Below, piece by piece: positions 18,713 to 28,430 of a DNA stretch of 64,000 bases. The translations under genes were made by a program, and so were the position numbers. The stretch's first letter is position 1. The number at the start of each line of letters is the position of its first letter. The DNA is taken from contig NZ_JAQQKW010000001.1 in the NCBI RefSeq assembly GCF_028550395.1, positions 496,001 to 560,000 on the forward strand. The letters are read 5' to 3'. The notes beneath the pieces are model-generated. The model was not told the origin of the DNA and did not search any database. It worked only from the letters and a program-made list of their open reading frames with translations. This DNA is from Asticcacaulis currens (GTDB lineage: Bacteria > Pseudomonadota > Alphaproteobacteria > Caulobacterales > Caulobacteraceae).

Positions 18713-21418
18713 ATGAACGCGATCCCCCCTTCCGAAAAAGACCTTAAAGCCCAACTCGATGGTGCCACGCCTGTGATGGCCCAATATCTGGAGGTGAAAG
18801 CCGCCAATCCGGGTTCGCTTCTGTTCTTTCGCATGGGCGATTTCTACGAACTGTTTTTTGAGGATGCCGAGCAGGCGGCCGGCGCCTTGTCCCTGGCATT
18901 GACTAAGCGTGGCAAGCATCAGGGCGAGGACATTCCAATGGCCGGAGTGCCCGCCCATGCTGCGGAAGCCTATATCGCCAAGCTGATCCGAATGGGGTTT
19001 CGTGTCGCCATTTGCGACCAACTCGAAGACCCGTCCGAAGCCAAAAAGCGCGGCTACAAGGCGGTGGTTAAGCGGGGCATTACGCGCATCGTCACGCCGG
19101 GCACCTTGACTGAGGACAGTCTGCTCGAAGAACGCGGGGCCAATCGTCTGGTGGCGCTCTCGCAAAGGGCGGGGGTGATGGCGTTGGCCTCTCTGGAGCT
19201 GTCCACGGGAGAGGTGGAGTGTCTGGAACTGACGCCGGAGACGCTGGGCACGCATCTGTCGGCATTGCGGCCTTCAGAAAGCCTCGTGTCCGACCGCCTG
19301 CTTCAGGATGAACACCTCTATGCTTTGCTGAAATATTGCGGCGGTGCGATCCAGCCGCAACCGGCGTCTTTGTCGGATCCCTCGGCGGGCGAGGCGCGGT
19401 TGAAGAGGCTCTATGGGGTCGAAACGCTCGACGGGTTCGGAGCGTTCAGCCCGTCTGAACTGTCGGCACTTGGTATGCTCGCGGCCTACATCGACCTGAC
19501 GCAGGCGGGTAAGGCCCCGGTGCTTAAAGCGCCAAAAAAGGTCGCTTCCCTGGCCTATCTGGCCATCGACCCGTCCACGCGTCTCAGCCTGGAGATCGAA
19601 CGCACGCAAAAGGGCAGCCGTGAAGGCTCGCTGATGTCGGCCATCGATCGCACAATTACCTCCGGCGGTTCGCGCCTTTTGGCGGCACGTTTGTCGCGAC
19701 CGCTTAACGCCCCTTTAGAGATCAATCAAAGACTCGATGCGGTGCAATGGTTCCTCGCCCAGCGGCCTCTGCGTCAGGAGGTGCGTCAAAGATTGCGGGG
19801 CATGAGCGACATGGCGCGCGCTCTGTCACGCCTGGGTCTGGGGCGGGGTGGGCCCCGCGATCTCAAGGTCGTCCGCGACTGCCTCGATCTGGCCAGAGAT
19901 ATGGTCGCCTTGTTGCAGCCCACTGATCCGGAAAGCCGGCTCGATCCCGACTGGCCCGCTGAAATCCACGCCCATGTTGAGGCTCTGACGGCTGGCGAGA
20001 CCGTCCTCGATCTGTTGTTCAAGCTCGAAAAGGCCTTGGTCGACGAGCCGCCCCTGTCCACGCGCGATGGTGGTTTTATCAAGCCAGGCTACAATAGCCA
20101 TCTTCAGGACGCCATCACCCTACGTAACGACTCGCGCCAGATTATTCTGCGCATGGAGGCCGATCTCCAGCAGGAAACCGGCCTGCCGCTGAAGATCAAA
20201 TACAATGCGGTTCTGGGCTACTTTATCGAACTTACGGCCAAACAGGCCGAAGCCTTAAGTGACGCGCATCGCCAGCGTTTTATCCATCGCCAGACGCTTG
20301 CCAATCAGATGCGATTTTCGACGCCTGAGCTGATCGACCTTGATGCGCGCATCGCCCGCGCCGGTTCCGACGCGCTCAACCTCGAGCTGGCCATCTTCGA
20401 AGATCTGCGTGAAGAGGTGCGCAGCAATGCGCATCCCTTGCAGGACATGTTCGATGCCTTCTGTGCGCTGGACGTCGCTGCCGCCGCTGCCGAATGGGCC
20501 GAAGACCTTGAAGCCACCCGACCTGTTGTCGACGACAGCCTCATCTTCGATGCCAAAGGTGCACGTCACCCCGTGGTTGTCGCAGCGCTTCGGGCTGAAG
20601 GCAAACCCTTCACACCCAATGATTGCTGTCTCGATGCGTCAGGACAGACCGGCCCGCGCCTTCATCTTGTGACCGGGCCCAACATGGCGGGTAAATCGAC
20701 GTTCCTGCGCCAGAACGCATTGCTGGTGATCATGGCGCAGGCTGGCCTGTTCGTTCCGGCAACATCTTTCCGGCTGGGCGTGGTTGATCGTCTCTTTTCG
20801 CGTGTCGGGGCCGGTGACGATCTGGCGCAGGGGCGATCTACCTTTATGATGGAGATGGTTGAAACCGCTGCCATCCTCACCCAGGCGACCCATCGCTCGT
20901 TCGTTATTCTGGACGAGATCGGGCGTGGCACCGCAACCTTCGACGGTCTGGCCATCGCCTGGGCCTGCGCTGAAAACCTGCACGAGGTGGTCAAGGCGCG
21001 TGCCCTGTTTGCCACCCACTATCATGAGCTGGCGCAGCTTGAATCCTTACTTGCCCATACCCACAATATCTCTATGACGGCGCGAGAGTGGAACGGCGAA
21101 CTGATCTTTCTGCATGAGGCCAGGCGTGGCGCAGCTGATCGGTCTTACGGCGTTCAGGTCGCGCGCCTGGCCGGGATGCCGCCGGTGGTCGTGGCGCGAG
21201 CCAAAGACATTCTGGAGAGGCTTGAAACCGACAAAGCCCATCAGCTCAAACTGGACGACCTGCCCCTCTTTGCCACCGTCCAGGCGCAGGTTTCGGTTGC
21301 GACGTCGCAAAAACCCGCGGAAACCGAGCTGGAAAAGGCGCTTAAGGGGATCAATCCGGACGACCTCAGTCCCCGCGAGGCCCTGGAAGTTATCTATCGT
21401 TTAAGGGGACTGGTGTAA
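18713..21418 (+). CDS. mutS: DNA mismatch repair protein MutS
   Basis: Recognises mispaired bases and recruits MutL. It has 901 residues, within the normal range. The mismatch-binding domain has the conserved FFRMGDFYELFFEDA (Phe-X-Glu motif) and the connector, lever and clamp domains follow. The ATPase carries Walker A GPNMAGKSTFLRQ (near residue 656), LDEIGRGTATFDGLAIAWA and ATHYHEL. The C-terminal helices end with SPREALEVIYRLRGL. No ribosome site is evident. glnD starts 15 bases after the stop, so the two genes are very likely one operon, as in other alphaproteobacteria. Confidence 0.97.
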   Translation: MNAIPPSEKDLKAQLDGATPVMAQYLEVKAANPGSLLFFRMGDFYELFFEDAEQAAGALSLALTKRGKHQGEDIPMAGVPAHAAEAYIAKLIRMGFRVAICDQLEDPSEAKKRGYKAVVKRGITRIVTPGTLTEDSLLEERGANRLVALSQRAGVMALASLELSTGEVECLELTPETLGTHLSALRPSESLVSDRLLQDEHLYALLKYCGGAIQPQPASLSDPSAGEARLKRLYGVETLDGFGAFSPSELSALGMLAAYIDLTQAGKAPVLKAPKKVASLAYLAIDPSTRLSLEIERTQKGSREGSLMSAIDRTITSGGSRLLAARLSRPLNAPLEINQRLDAVQWFLAQRPLRQEVRQRLRGMSDMARALSRLGLGRGGPRDLKVVRDCLDLARDMVALLQPTDPESRLDPDWPAEIHAHVEALTAGETVLDLLFKLEKALVDEPPLSTRDGGFIKPGYNSHLQDAITLRNDSRQIILRMEADLQQETGLPLKIKYNAVLGYFIELTAKQAEALSDAHRQRFIHRQTLANQMRFSTPELIDLDARIARAGSDALNLELAIFEDLREEVRSNAHPLQDMFDAFCALDVAAAAAEWAEDLEATRPVVDDSLIFDAKGARHPVVVAALRAEGKPFTPNDCCLDASGQTGPRLHLVTGPNMAGKSTFLRQNALLVIMAQAGLFVPATSFRLGVVDRLFSRVGAGDDLAQGRSTFMMEMVETAAILTQATHRSFVILDEIGRGTATFDGLAIAWACAENLHEVVKARALFATHYHELAQLESLLAHTHNISMTAREWNGELIFLHEARRGAADRSYGVQVARLAGMPPVVVARAKDILERLETDKAHQLKLDDLPLFATVQAQVSVATSQKPAETELEKALKGINPDDLSPREALEVIYRLRGLV

Positions 21419-21433
21419 GCTTGGGAGAGTTAA

Positions 21434-24313
21434 ATGCTGCCTGCAGGTGAACCCGCCCTTATGCTGACCAAGACCAGTCCCGCCCTGCTGAGCCACAGCA
21501 TTGACGGCGCCTTGTTGCGCCGCAAACTGACTGAGGCCTATGAGAACTCAAGCGGCGATGTCGCCGATCTCAGACGCAAGGCCGTTGCGATTCTCAAGCG
21601 GGAATGGGACCAGTCGCGCGAAAGTCTCCTGATGCATATTGAAACGCATCGCGGGGGGCTTTCAACGGCGCGCGAATTGTCGAAACTGGCCGACGAGATC
21701 ATAACCGCTCTGTGGGATTTTACACTGACCCACGTTTATCGCGCGCGCAACCCGACCGAGGGCGAGCGGCTGGCATTGGTGGCGGTGGGCGGCTACGGGC
21801 GAGGCGAACTGGCCCCCTTTTCCGATCTTGACCTTTTGTTTTTACGTGCGTGGAAAGAAACGCCGCATTCGGAAAGCGTCATCGAATTTATCCTTTATTC
21901 GTTGTGGGATCTGGGCCTGAAGGTCGGTCATGCGTCGCGCACGGTCGATGAAAGCCTCAAGATGGCGCGCGAAGACCACACGGTCATGACCGCACTTCTT
22001 GAATACCGGCCTCTGTCTGGCGATCCCGGGCTCGTGCAGTCGCTCAAGGAAAAGCTGGCGGCTGACGTGATGCGTCATGGCGCGTCCGATTTCGTCGCTG
22101 CCAAGCTGGAAGAGCGCGATTTCCGCCACGCCAAGGCCGGGACGACGCGTTATGTGGTCGAACCGAATCTCAAAGAAGGTAAGGGGGGCTTACGCGACCT
22201 TCACACCTTGTTCTGGATTGCCAAATATCTGGCCGGGGCGATCCAGGCACCGGTCCTGCGTGAAAGCCAGAGGGCGCCGGCGGCGGGGGGGTGGGGCGTT
22301 CTTGACCCGCTGCTGACTGAAAAGGAACGCATGGCCTTCGTGCAGGCCTTCGACTTTCTGTGGAAGGTCCGCATTCTGACCCACATGACGGCGGGTCGCG
22401 CCGAAGAGCGGCTGAGCTTCGATCTTCAGCCGGAAATCGCCCGCCGAATGGGCTATATTGAGGCCGATGGCGAACCGGCCGTCGAACGATTCATGCGCCG
22501 CTATTTTCTTGTGGCCAAGGAGGTGGGGGCTTTGACCCGCATCTTCTGCACCAAGCTCGAGGCGCAACAGACCAAACCGCTGCAGCGCCTGACACATTTC
22601 TTGCAGTCAGGGCTTCTGTCCCTGACCAAGCCTGACCATCCCGGCCTCATTATCGACGCGGGAAGACTGAGCGTGCAGAGCCCGGACGTGTTCAAAAAGG
22701 CTCCCATTGCCATGTTCAAGCTGTTCCGCATGGCAGATCGGCTGGAGATGGACCTGCATCCGGACGCCTTCACAGCGGTGGCGCGCAATCTGAAACTGGT
22801 TAATGCGGCCCTGCGCCGTGACAAGGCCGTGGCAGAGGTCTTCCTCGACATACTCGTACGCGGCAAAAATCCTTATCGCACCCTGTCGCTGATGACCGAG
22901 ACCGGTCTCCTCGGGCGCTATATACCCGAGTTCGGGCACATCGTGGCCCAGACCCAGTTCAACATGTACCACACCTATACGGTTGATGAGCATACGCTGC
23001 GCGCCATTGGCATTATTCGCGATATCGAACTTGGGCAGCATAAGGACGACCATCCGCTGGCGACCTCGCTCATTCCCAATCTGGCCAACAAGGAAACCCT
23101 TTACCTAGCTATGCTGCTGCATGATGTCGGCAAGGGCGGTGATCTGGGGCAGGAAATAGAGGGCGAAATCGCTGCGCGGCGCGCCTGTGGGCGACTGGGC
23201 CTCGAAAAGTGGCAGATCGATCAGGTCGCGTGGCTGGTGCGTCATCACCTCGTCCTGTCTGACTATGCCCAAAAGCGCGACGTTTCTGACCCCGAAACCG
23301 TGGCCTCCTTTGCGCGCATCGTTGAAACACCCGAGCGCCTACGGCAACTTCTGATCCTCACCGTGGCCGATATCCGCGCCGTGGGACCGGGCGTGTGGAA
23401 TGGCTGGAAGGGCCAGCTGATGCGCGAGCTTCAGGCCGCCACCGAAGCGGCTTTCCGCGGAGGCCGTGGCACCGAAGGTGACGCCGTTACCCAGGTGCGC
23501 GAAGAGATCCAAGCGCGCGCCGCCGCCCTTCGCGAGTCGTTGAGCGCCGGGGATGCAAAGATGCACGGTTGGCTTGATACGATGGAAGAGTCCTACCTCT
23601 TTGCCTTTTCCGCTGAGGAAATCCTTCATCATGCCCGTCAGGTCTGGAATGGACCCGAAGGCCGCGCCTCTGCGCAGGCCTATATTGATCAAGCGCGCAA
23701 CGCCGCCCGCTTTTGTATAACGGGCAAGGACCGTCCGGGCCTGTTTGCCGATCTGGCGCGCTGTTTCACCAATATGGGCGCTAACGTTGTGGGGGCTCAG
23801 GTCTTTACCTCAACCACCGGTCAGGCGCTCGACATCTTCTATGTGCAGGACGCGCAGGGTAAGCCCTTTGGCCACGATGATCCGGGCCGTCTGCGTCAGA
23901 TGGAACAGGCTTTGGAAAAGGCGGTTGGCGGCGAAGTGGCCGCGCCTCTGATCCATAAGGCCATCAATGCGCATCGCGCCGCCGCCTTCGCCATCGCGCC
24001 GACCGTTGTCTTCGACGATGAATCCAACCCGCAGATGACCATTATCGAGGTATCAGGCCGCGACCGTCCCGGCCTTCTGGCTGATGTGGCTAGCGTGCTG
24101 GCCCGCGCACATCTGGATACGGCCTCCGCCCACATCGACTGCTACGGCGAACGCGCAGTCGATGCCTTTTACGTCGTCGATCACTTTACGCGCAAACAAC
24201 TGACGAAGGCCCAGCGCGAAAAAGTTCACCGCGCCCTGACGGATGTGCTCGATCCGCCGTCGGCACCCACGCGTGCGGCCCCGACGCGGGCACGGGCGTC
24301 TGTGGCACGGTAA
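21434..24313 (+). CDS. glnD: Bifunctional uridylyltransferase/uridylyl-removing enzyme GlnD
   Basis: Primary nitrogen sensor: uridylylates PII proteins when glutamine is low and deuridylylates them when it is high. It has 959 residues. The nucleotidyltransferase motif is GGYGRGELAPFSDLD (119-133). The HD hydrolase domain shows HTYTVDEHTLRAIG (about 512) and LLHDVGKGG (about 560). Two ACT domains follow (about 755-835 and 865-945), each opening with a DRPGL motif, for glutamine sensing. A GGGAG ribosome site precedes the ATG. The last 15 residues are an Ala/Arg/Pro-rich tail. Confidence 0.97.
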   Translation: MLPAGEPALMLTKTSPALLSHSIDGALLRRKLTEAYENSSGDVADLRRKAVAILKREWDQSRESLLMHIETHRGGLSTARELSKLADEIITALWDFTLTHVYRARNPTEGERLALVAVGGYGRGELAPFSDLDLLFLRAWKETPHSESVIEFILYSLWDLGLKVGHASRTVDESLKMAREDHTVMTALLEYRPLSGDPGLVQSLKEKLAADVMRHGASDFVAAKLEERDFRHAKAGTTRYVVEPNLKEGKGGLRDLHTLFWIAKYLAGAIQAPVLRESQRAPAAGGWGVLDPLLTEKERMAFVQAFDFLWKVRILTHMTAGRAEERLSFDLQPEIARRMGYIEADGEPAVERFMRRYFLVAKEVGALTRIFCTKLEAQQTKPLQRLTHFLQSGLLSLTKPDHPGLIIDAGRLSVQSPDVFKKAPIAMFKLFRMADRLEMDLHPDAFTAVARNLKLVNAALRRDKAVAEVFLDILVRGKNPYRTLSLMTETGLLGRYIPEFGHIVAQTQFNMYHTYTVDEHTLRAIGIIRDIELGQHKDDHPLATSLIPNLANKETLYLAMLLHDVGKGGDLGQEIEGEIAARRACGRLGLEKWQIDQVAWLVRHHLVLSDYAQKRDVSDPETVASFARIVETPERLRQLLILTVADIRAVGPGVWNGWKGQLMRELQAATEAAFRGGRGTEGDAVTQVREEIQARAAALRESLSAGDAKMHGWLDTMEESYLFAFSAEEILHHARQVWNGPEGRASAQAYIDQARNAARFCITGKDRPGLFADLARCFTNMGANVVGAQVFTSTTGQALDIFYVQDAQGKPFGHDDPGRLRQMEQALEKAVGGEVAAPLIHKAINAHRAAAFAIAPTVVFDDESNPQMTIIEVSGRDRPGLLADVASVLARAHLDTASAHIDCYGERAVDAFYVVDHFTRKQLTKAQREKVHRALTDVLDPPSAPTRAAPTRARASVAR

Positions 24314-24394
24314 CAGGTGTGCGCGTACAAGACTTAACCTCTTATTGAGGGCCTTGGCTGACAATAGGGGGCGAAGCGTACGGGAGTGCCGCCC

Positions 24395-26092
24395 ATGTGG
24401 TCAGCGTTTGGTGGAAAAAAGTCTCATAAGACCGATGGCCTGAGTCAGGACCTCCTGACCGCGATTGAACTTAGTCAAAGTCTTATCGAGTTCGACCTTG
24501 AGGGGCGCGTACTTTCAGCCAACGCCAACTTTCTCAATCTGATGGGTTATTCGGCCTCTGAGCTAGTGGGTAAGCATCACTCGGCCTTTGTCGATCCGGC
24601 TGAGGTTGAAAAGCCGGGCTATCGGCAATTCTGGGCCGACTTAAAAGGCGGCATCGCGCAAAAGGGAGAGTTCCGGCGTCAGACCAAGGACGGGCGGAAT
24701 GTCTATCTGGAAGCTGTTTATAACCCCATTCTTGATCGCTCTGGTAAGCCTTATAAAATTGTCAAAATCGCCTCCGACGTGACCGCTCGCAAGCTGCGTG
24801 ACCTCGATCTGGAAGGTAAGGTCGCGGCAATGTCGCGCTCTCAGGCCGTTATTGAGTTCGCTCTGGATGGCACGGTGATTACGGCCAATGACAACTTTCT
24901 GAAGGTTATGGGCTATCGCCTCGAGGAGATAGTGGGTCGGCCCCATCAGGTTTTTGTTATGGAATCCGAACGCAATAGCGCCGCCTACACGGACTTCTGG
25001 CGCCGGCTGAAGGCGGGCGAGTTTGTGTCTTCGCAGTTCAAGCGCGTGAATAAGGACGGGCGTGAGGTCATTCTTCAGGCCACCTATAATCCCATACTGG
25101 GCATAGACGGCCTACCCCTGAAGATCGTCAAATTTGCCACTGATATCACACCGCAGGCGCAGAAGGATGCTGACCTTTTGAGCCAGGTGGAAGCCATTTC
25201 GCGCGCACAGGCCGTCATCGAGTTTGACCTCGAAGGCAAAATTCTCAACGCTAATGACAACTTCCTTAAGGTCATGGGCTATAGGCTGGACGAAATCCGC
25301 GGCAAGCACCACCGGATGTTTGTGGATGAGGCCACGGCCAATAGCGACGCCTATCGCGAATTCTGGGTCAAGCTGGTGCAGGGTGAGTTCGTCTCTGCAG
25401 AGTTTCAACGTCAGGCCAAGGGCGGGCGATCCGTCTATATTCAGGCCTCCTACAACGCCATTCTTGACATTAACGGCAAGCCCTACAAGGTCATCAAATA
25501 CGCGACCGACGTTACCGCCCGACGCATGGCGCTCAACCGGACGACCGAGTTGTCCCACTCCCTTCAGGATCTGTCGGCAGCGGTTGAGGAGATGGCGGCC
25601 ACCGGCCGGTCGATTTCCGATACCATGTCGCAAACCAAGGCGGCAGCCGATCAGGCCAATCAGTCCGTCAACGAGGCCGACGACAGCGCCCGGCAGCTGG
25701 CCGTCGCGGCAGCGCAGATGGACGGCATCGTCGAGATGATCAGCAATATCACCAGCCAGATCAATCTTCTGGCGCTAAACGCCACCATAGAATCCGCCCG
25801 AGCCGGCGAAGCCGGGCGCGGTTTCGCTGTCGTGGCAACCGAGGTTAAAAATCTGGCGACCCAGGCACGCAGGGCCACCGAACAGATTGTCGGGGAAATC
25901 GCAGGCGTGCGCGCCTCCTCTGCCGCGGTGGTCAATGCGCTTGATGCTATTCGTTCCACGGTTTCCAATGTCCAGGAGCAGGTCCTGTTCACGGCGGGCG
26001 CGGTCGAAGAGCAAAGCGCCACATCTCAGGACATGGCGCGCAACATGCAGATCGCCTCTTCAGAAGCGGAAAACATTGTCCGGGCGGCCTGA
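24395..26092 (+). CDS. Soluble chemoreceptor with three PAS domains
   Basis: Methyl-accepting chemotaxis-type protein of 565 residues without membrane segments. Three PAS domains (about 20-130, 140-252 and 262-375) are near copies of each other; the second and third are spaced exactly 122 residues apart. A shortened signalling domain follows, with the conserved hairpin tip [26 protein letters not shown] (positions about 455-480). The layout resembles BdlA of Pseudomonas, but with one more PAS. The PAS domains may bind heme or FAD to sense oxygen or redox state. The ATG at 24395 is preceded by GGGAG; a GTG nine bases earlier is in frame but overlaps that site. Confidence 0.88.
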   Translation: MWSAFGGKKSHKTDGLSQDLLTAIELSQSLIEFDLEGRVLSANANFLNLMGYSASELVGKHHSAFVDPAEVEKPGYRQFWADLKGGIAQKGEFRRQTKDGRNVYLEAVYNPILDRSGKPYKIVKIASDVTARKLRDLDLEGKVAAMSRSQAVIEFALDGTVITANDNFLKVMGYRLEEIVGRPHQVFVMESERNSAAYTDFWRRLKAGEFVSSQFKRVNKDGREVILQATYNPILGIDGLPLKIVKFATDITPQAQKDADLLSQVEAISRAQAVIEFDLEGKILNANDNFLKVMGYRLDEIRGKHHRMFVDEATANSDAYREFWVKLVQGEFVSAEFQRQAKGGRSVYIQASYNAILDINGKPYKVIKYATDVTARRMALNRTTELSHSLQDLSAAVEEMAATGRSISDTMSQTKAAADQANQSVNEADDSARQLAVAAAQMDGIVEMISNITSQINLLALNATIESARAGEAGRGFAVVATEVKNLATQARRATEQIVGEIAGVRASSAAVVNALDAIRSTVSNVQEQVLFTAGAVEEQSATSQDMARNMQIASSEAENIVRAA

Positions 26093-26368
26093 TCCATATG
26101 CGCCGCGTTTCGCGCCGTTCGACGGGTTCCACGAGACGGAACATTTCGTCACCGGAACCTGCCAGATCCCGATCGACCATAACCGATAGTCAGTCATGGC
26201 CATGGCGGCACTACGAACATTGAGCGTGCGCGCCTATGCCGACCCTATCGTTGTCGGCTTCGCCGGGGAGACGATCACATCGACTGTTGAAGACACGAAA
26301 CGATTTCTTCTGCATCAGCGATATGAGACATCCCAGGGGCTATCGCAAGAGTTGAAAAATCTCTGGAG

Positions 26369-28207
26369 CTATTCCACCGTTACCGACTTGGCGAGGTTTC
26401 GTGGCTGATCGACGTCCGTGCCCTTGTGCACGGCGGTGTGGTAGGCCAGAAGCTGAATCGGTACCGCGTAGATCAGCGGTGCGATAAACGGATCGCAGGT
26501 CGGGCCTTTGACGACTTTCAGCGTCTTTGAGGCGTCACCGGACAGGGCCGGGACCTTTTGCGGGGTGTCGGTGATCATCACCACACGACCGCCGCGCGCC
26601 GCAACCTCCTGCACGTTGGAGGCCGTCTTTTCAAACAGCTCGTCGTCCGGAGCGATAACCACGACCGGGGTCTTCTCGTCGATGAGAGCGATCGGACCGT
26701 GCTTCAGCTCGCCGGCCGCGTAGCCTTCGGCATGGATATAGCTGATTTCCTTGAGCTTCAGCGCACCTTCCAACGCTAGCGGATACATAGCGCCGCGACC
26801 CAGATAGATGACGTCGCGCGCCTTCGACAATTCATGGGTAATGCGCTGCAGCTCCGGGTCCATCAGCAGGGCATCGGCGATCAGGCCGGAGGTTTCCAGC
26901 AGGCATTGCACCAGACGCGCCTCTTCGGTGGCGTCAATGCGGCCGCGTTGAGCCGACGCCGCGACGGCCAGAGCCAGGAGGGCCGCCACCTGAGCCGTAA
27001 AGGCCTTGGTCGAAGCAACCCCTATTTCTGGCCCGGCGTGTGTCGGCCACATCAGATCCGCTTCGCGCGCCATGGTCGAGGTGTGCACATTGACGAGAGC
27101 GGCCGTTTTCAGCCCTTCCTCCTTACACCAGCGCAGCGCCGCCAGCGTGTCAGCGGTTTCGCCCGACTGCGACACCGCCAGACCCAGCGTACCGGGTGAC
27201 ATGGCCGGGGTGCGGTAACGAAACTCAGACGCCACCTCGACATCAACGGGCAGGCCCGCGATCTTTTCAAAAGCGTATTTGGCAATGCAGCCGGCATAGT
27301 ACGCCGTACCGCAGGCAATAATCTGGATACGCGCCACGTTTTTGAAGTCGATAGCGGCCTTAATATCGGCGCGCACCGCCTTGGCTACCGGATCGAGATA
27401 GGCCGACAAGGTGCGTTGCACGCTTTCGGGCTGCTCATGCACTTCTTTTTCCATGAAGTGGCGGTAAGACCCCTTTTCCACCAGAGCAGCGGAGGCCGAG
27501 ACGGTGGTGATGGGGCGGTTGACGCGGAAACCTTTGGCGTCGTGGATATCTGCGGTGTCTTCGGTGAGGATTACCCAGTCACCTTCTTCCAGATAGGTGA
27601 CGCGGTTGGTAAAGGGCCCGACCGCCAGCGCATCGGAGCCCAGGAACATTTCACCGTCACCCCAGCCGACGACCAGAGGCGAACCCCGCCGCGCCCCGAA
27701 GAGGGTGCGATCCTCGCCCTCGACAATGATGGCCAGCGCATAGGCGCCGTTGAGCCGGTCGAGAACCGTCTTGAAAGCGTCTTTGGCCCTAAGGCCACTT
27801 TTCAGGGTCGCATCAAACAGGTGGGCGACCACCTCGGTATCCGTATCGGAGCTGAATTGGTGTCCGGCGGCGATCAGTTCGGCCTTCAGCTCGGCAAAAT
27901 TCTCTATAATACCGTTGTGGACCACGGTGACGGGGCCCGAGGTGTGAGGGTGGGCATTGGCGATGGTCGGTGCGCCGTGTGTCGCCCAGCGTGTATGGCC
28001 AATACCAACCTGTCCCGATAGCGGGGTCTCAGCGACTACGGCCTCAAGCTGACGGATCTTACCCGCGGCACGGCGGCGTTCGGTCCCCTTATGCGTAACA
28101 ACGGCGATACCCGCCGAGTCATAGCCACGATATTCGAGGCGACGCAGACTTTCGATCAGGCGAGGTGCCGCGTCGGAGGTGCCGATAACACCGATAATGC
28201 CACACAT
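26369..28207 (-). CDS. glmS: Glutamine-fructose-6-phosphate aminotransferase
   Basis: Converts fructose-6-phosphate and glutamine to glucosamine-6-phosphate, the first committed step toward UDP-GlcNAc. It has 612 residues from MCGIIGVIGT. The catalytic N-terminal Cys directly after Met fixes the start here rather than two codons upstream. The Ntn glutaminase domain shows the conserved HTRWATHG and HNGIIENF. Two SIS isomerase domains follow (ACGTAYYAG, SQSGETADTLAAL). It ends in PRNLAKSVTVE, the standard C terminus. It is divergent from glmM across 223 bases. Confidence 0.97.
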   Translation of the reverse strand: MCGIIGVIGTSDAAPRLIESLRRLEYRGYDSAGIAVVTHKGTERRRAAGKIRQLEAVVAETPLSGQVGIGHTRWATHGAPTIANAHPHTSGPVTVVHNGIIENFAELKAELIAAGHQFSSDTDTEVVAHLFDATLKSGLRAKDAFKTVLDRLNGAYALAIIVEGEDRTLFGARRGSPLVVGWGDGEMFLGSDALAVGPFTNRVTYLEEGDWVILTEDTADIHDAKGFRVNRPITTVSASAALVEKGSYRHFMEKEVHEQPESVQRTLSAYLDPVAKAVRADIKAAIDFKNVARIQIIACGTAYYAGCIAKYAFEKIAGLPVDVEVASEFRYRTPAMSPGTLGLAVSQSGETADTLAALRWCKEEGLKTAALVNVHTSTMAREADLMWPTHAGPEIGVASTKAFTAQVAALLALAVAASAQRGRIDATEEARLVQCLLETSGLIADALLMDPELQRITHELSKARDVIYLGRGAMYPLALEGALKLKEISYIHAEGYAAGELKHGPIALIDEKTPVVVIAPDDELFEKTASNVQEVAARGGRVVMITDTPQKVPALSGDASKTLKVVKGPTCDPFIAPLIYAVPIQLLAYHTAVHKGTDVDQPRNLAKSVTVE

Positions 28208-28272
28208 GTACAAACTCCGTCGGTAGGGAGGGCTATTTTGCGTATTTTTAGTAGCAGAGAGATTTGTAAAAT

Positions 28273-28294
28273 GCTATGAATTTATTTCATATGC
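28273..28294. promoter_or_regulatory. Dyad between glmS and glmM, possible operator
   Basis: ATGAA (28276-28280) and TTCAT (28286-28290) flank TTTAT, giving a symmetric site 15 bases long. Outer GC pairs at 28273-28274 and 28293-28294 extend it imperfectly. It lies in the shared divergent promoter region. A link to the helix-turn-helix of GlmM is only inference. Confidence 0.35.
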
Positions 28295-28430
28295 CGTTAA
28301 GGCCTTTGCCATAAAAGGGTCATTAAGGGCGGGCTTAGGTCGCTTTGCAGCGTCCGGTTACGGCGAATTTGCGATTAACGCATTGCGCTTCGGTGTGTAA
28401 CCGGGCGCCTACCCCTGTTCAGAGTGGCCA

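Noticed and set aside
26093-26368. Possible short genes between the chemoreceptor and glmS
   Set aside because: Short frames have no ribosome site, and one merely reads into the antisense of the glmS C terminus.
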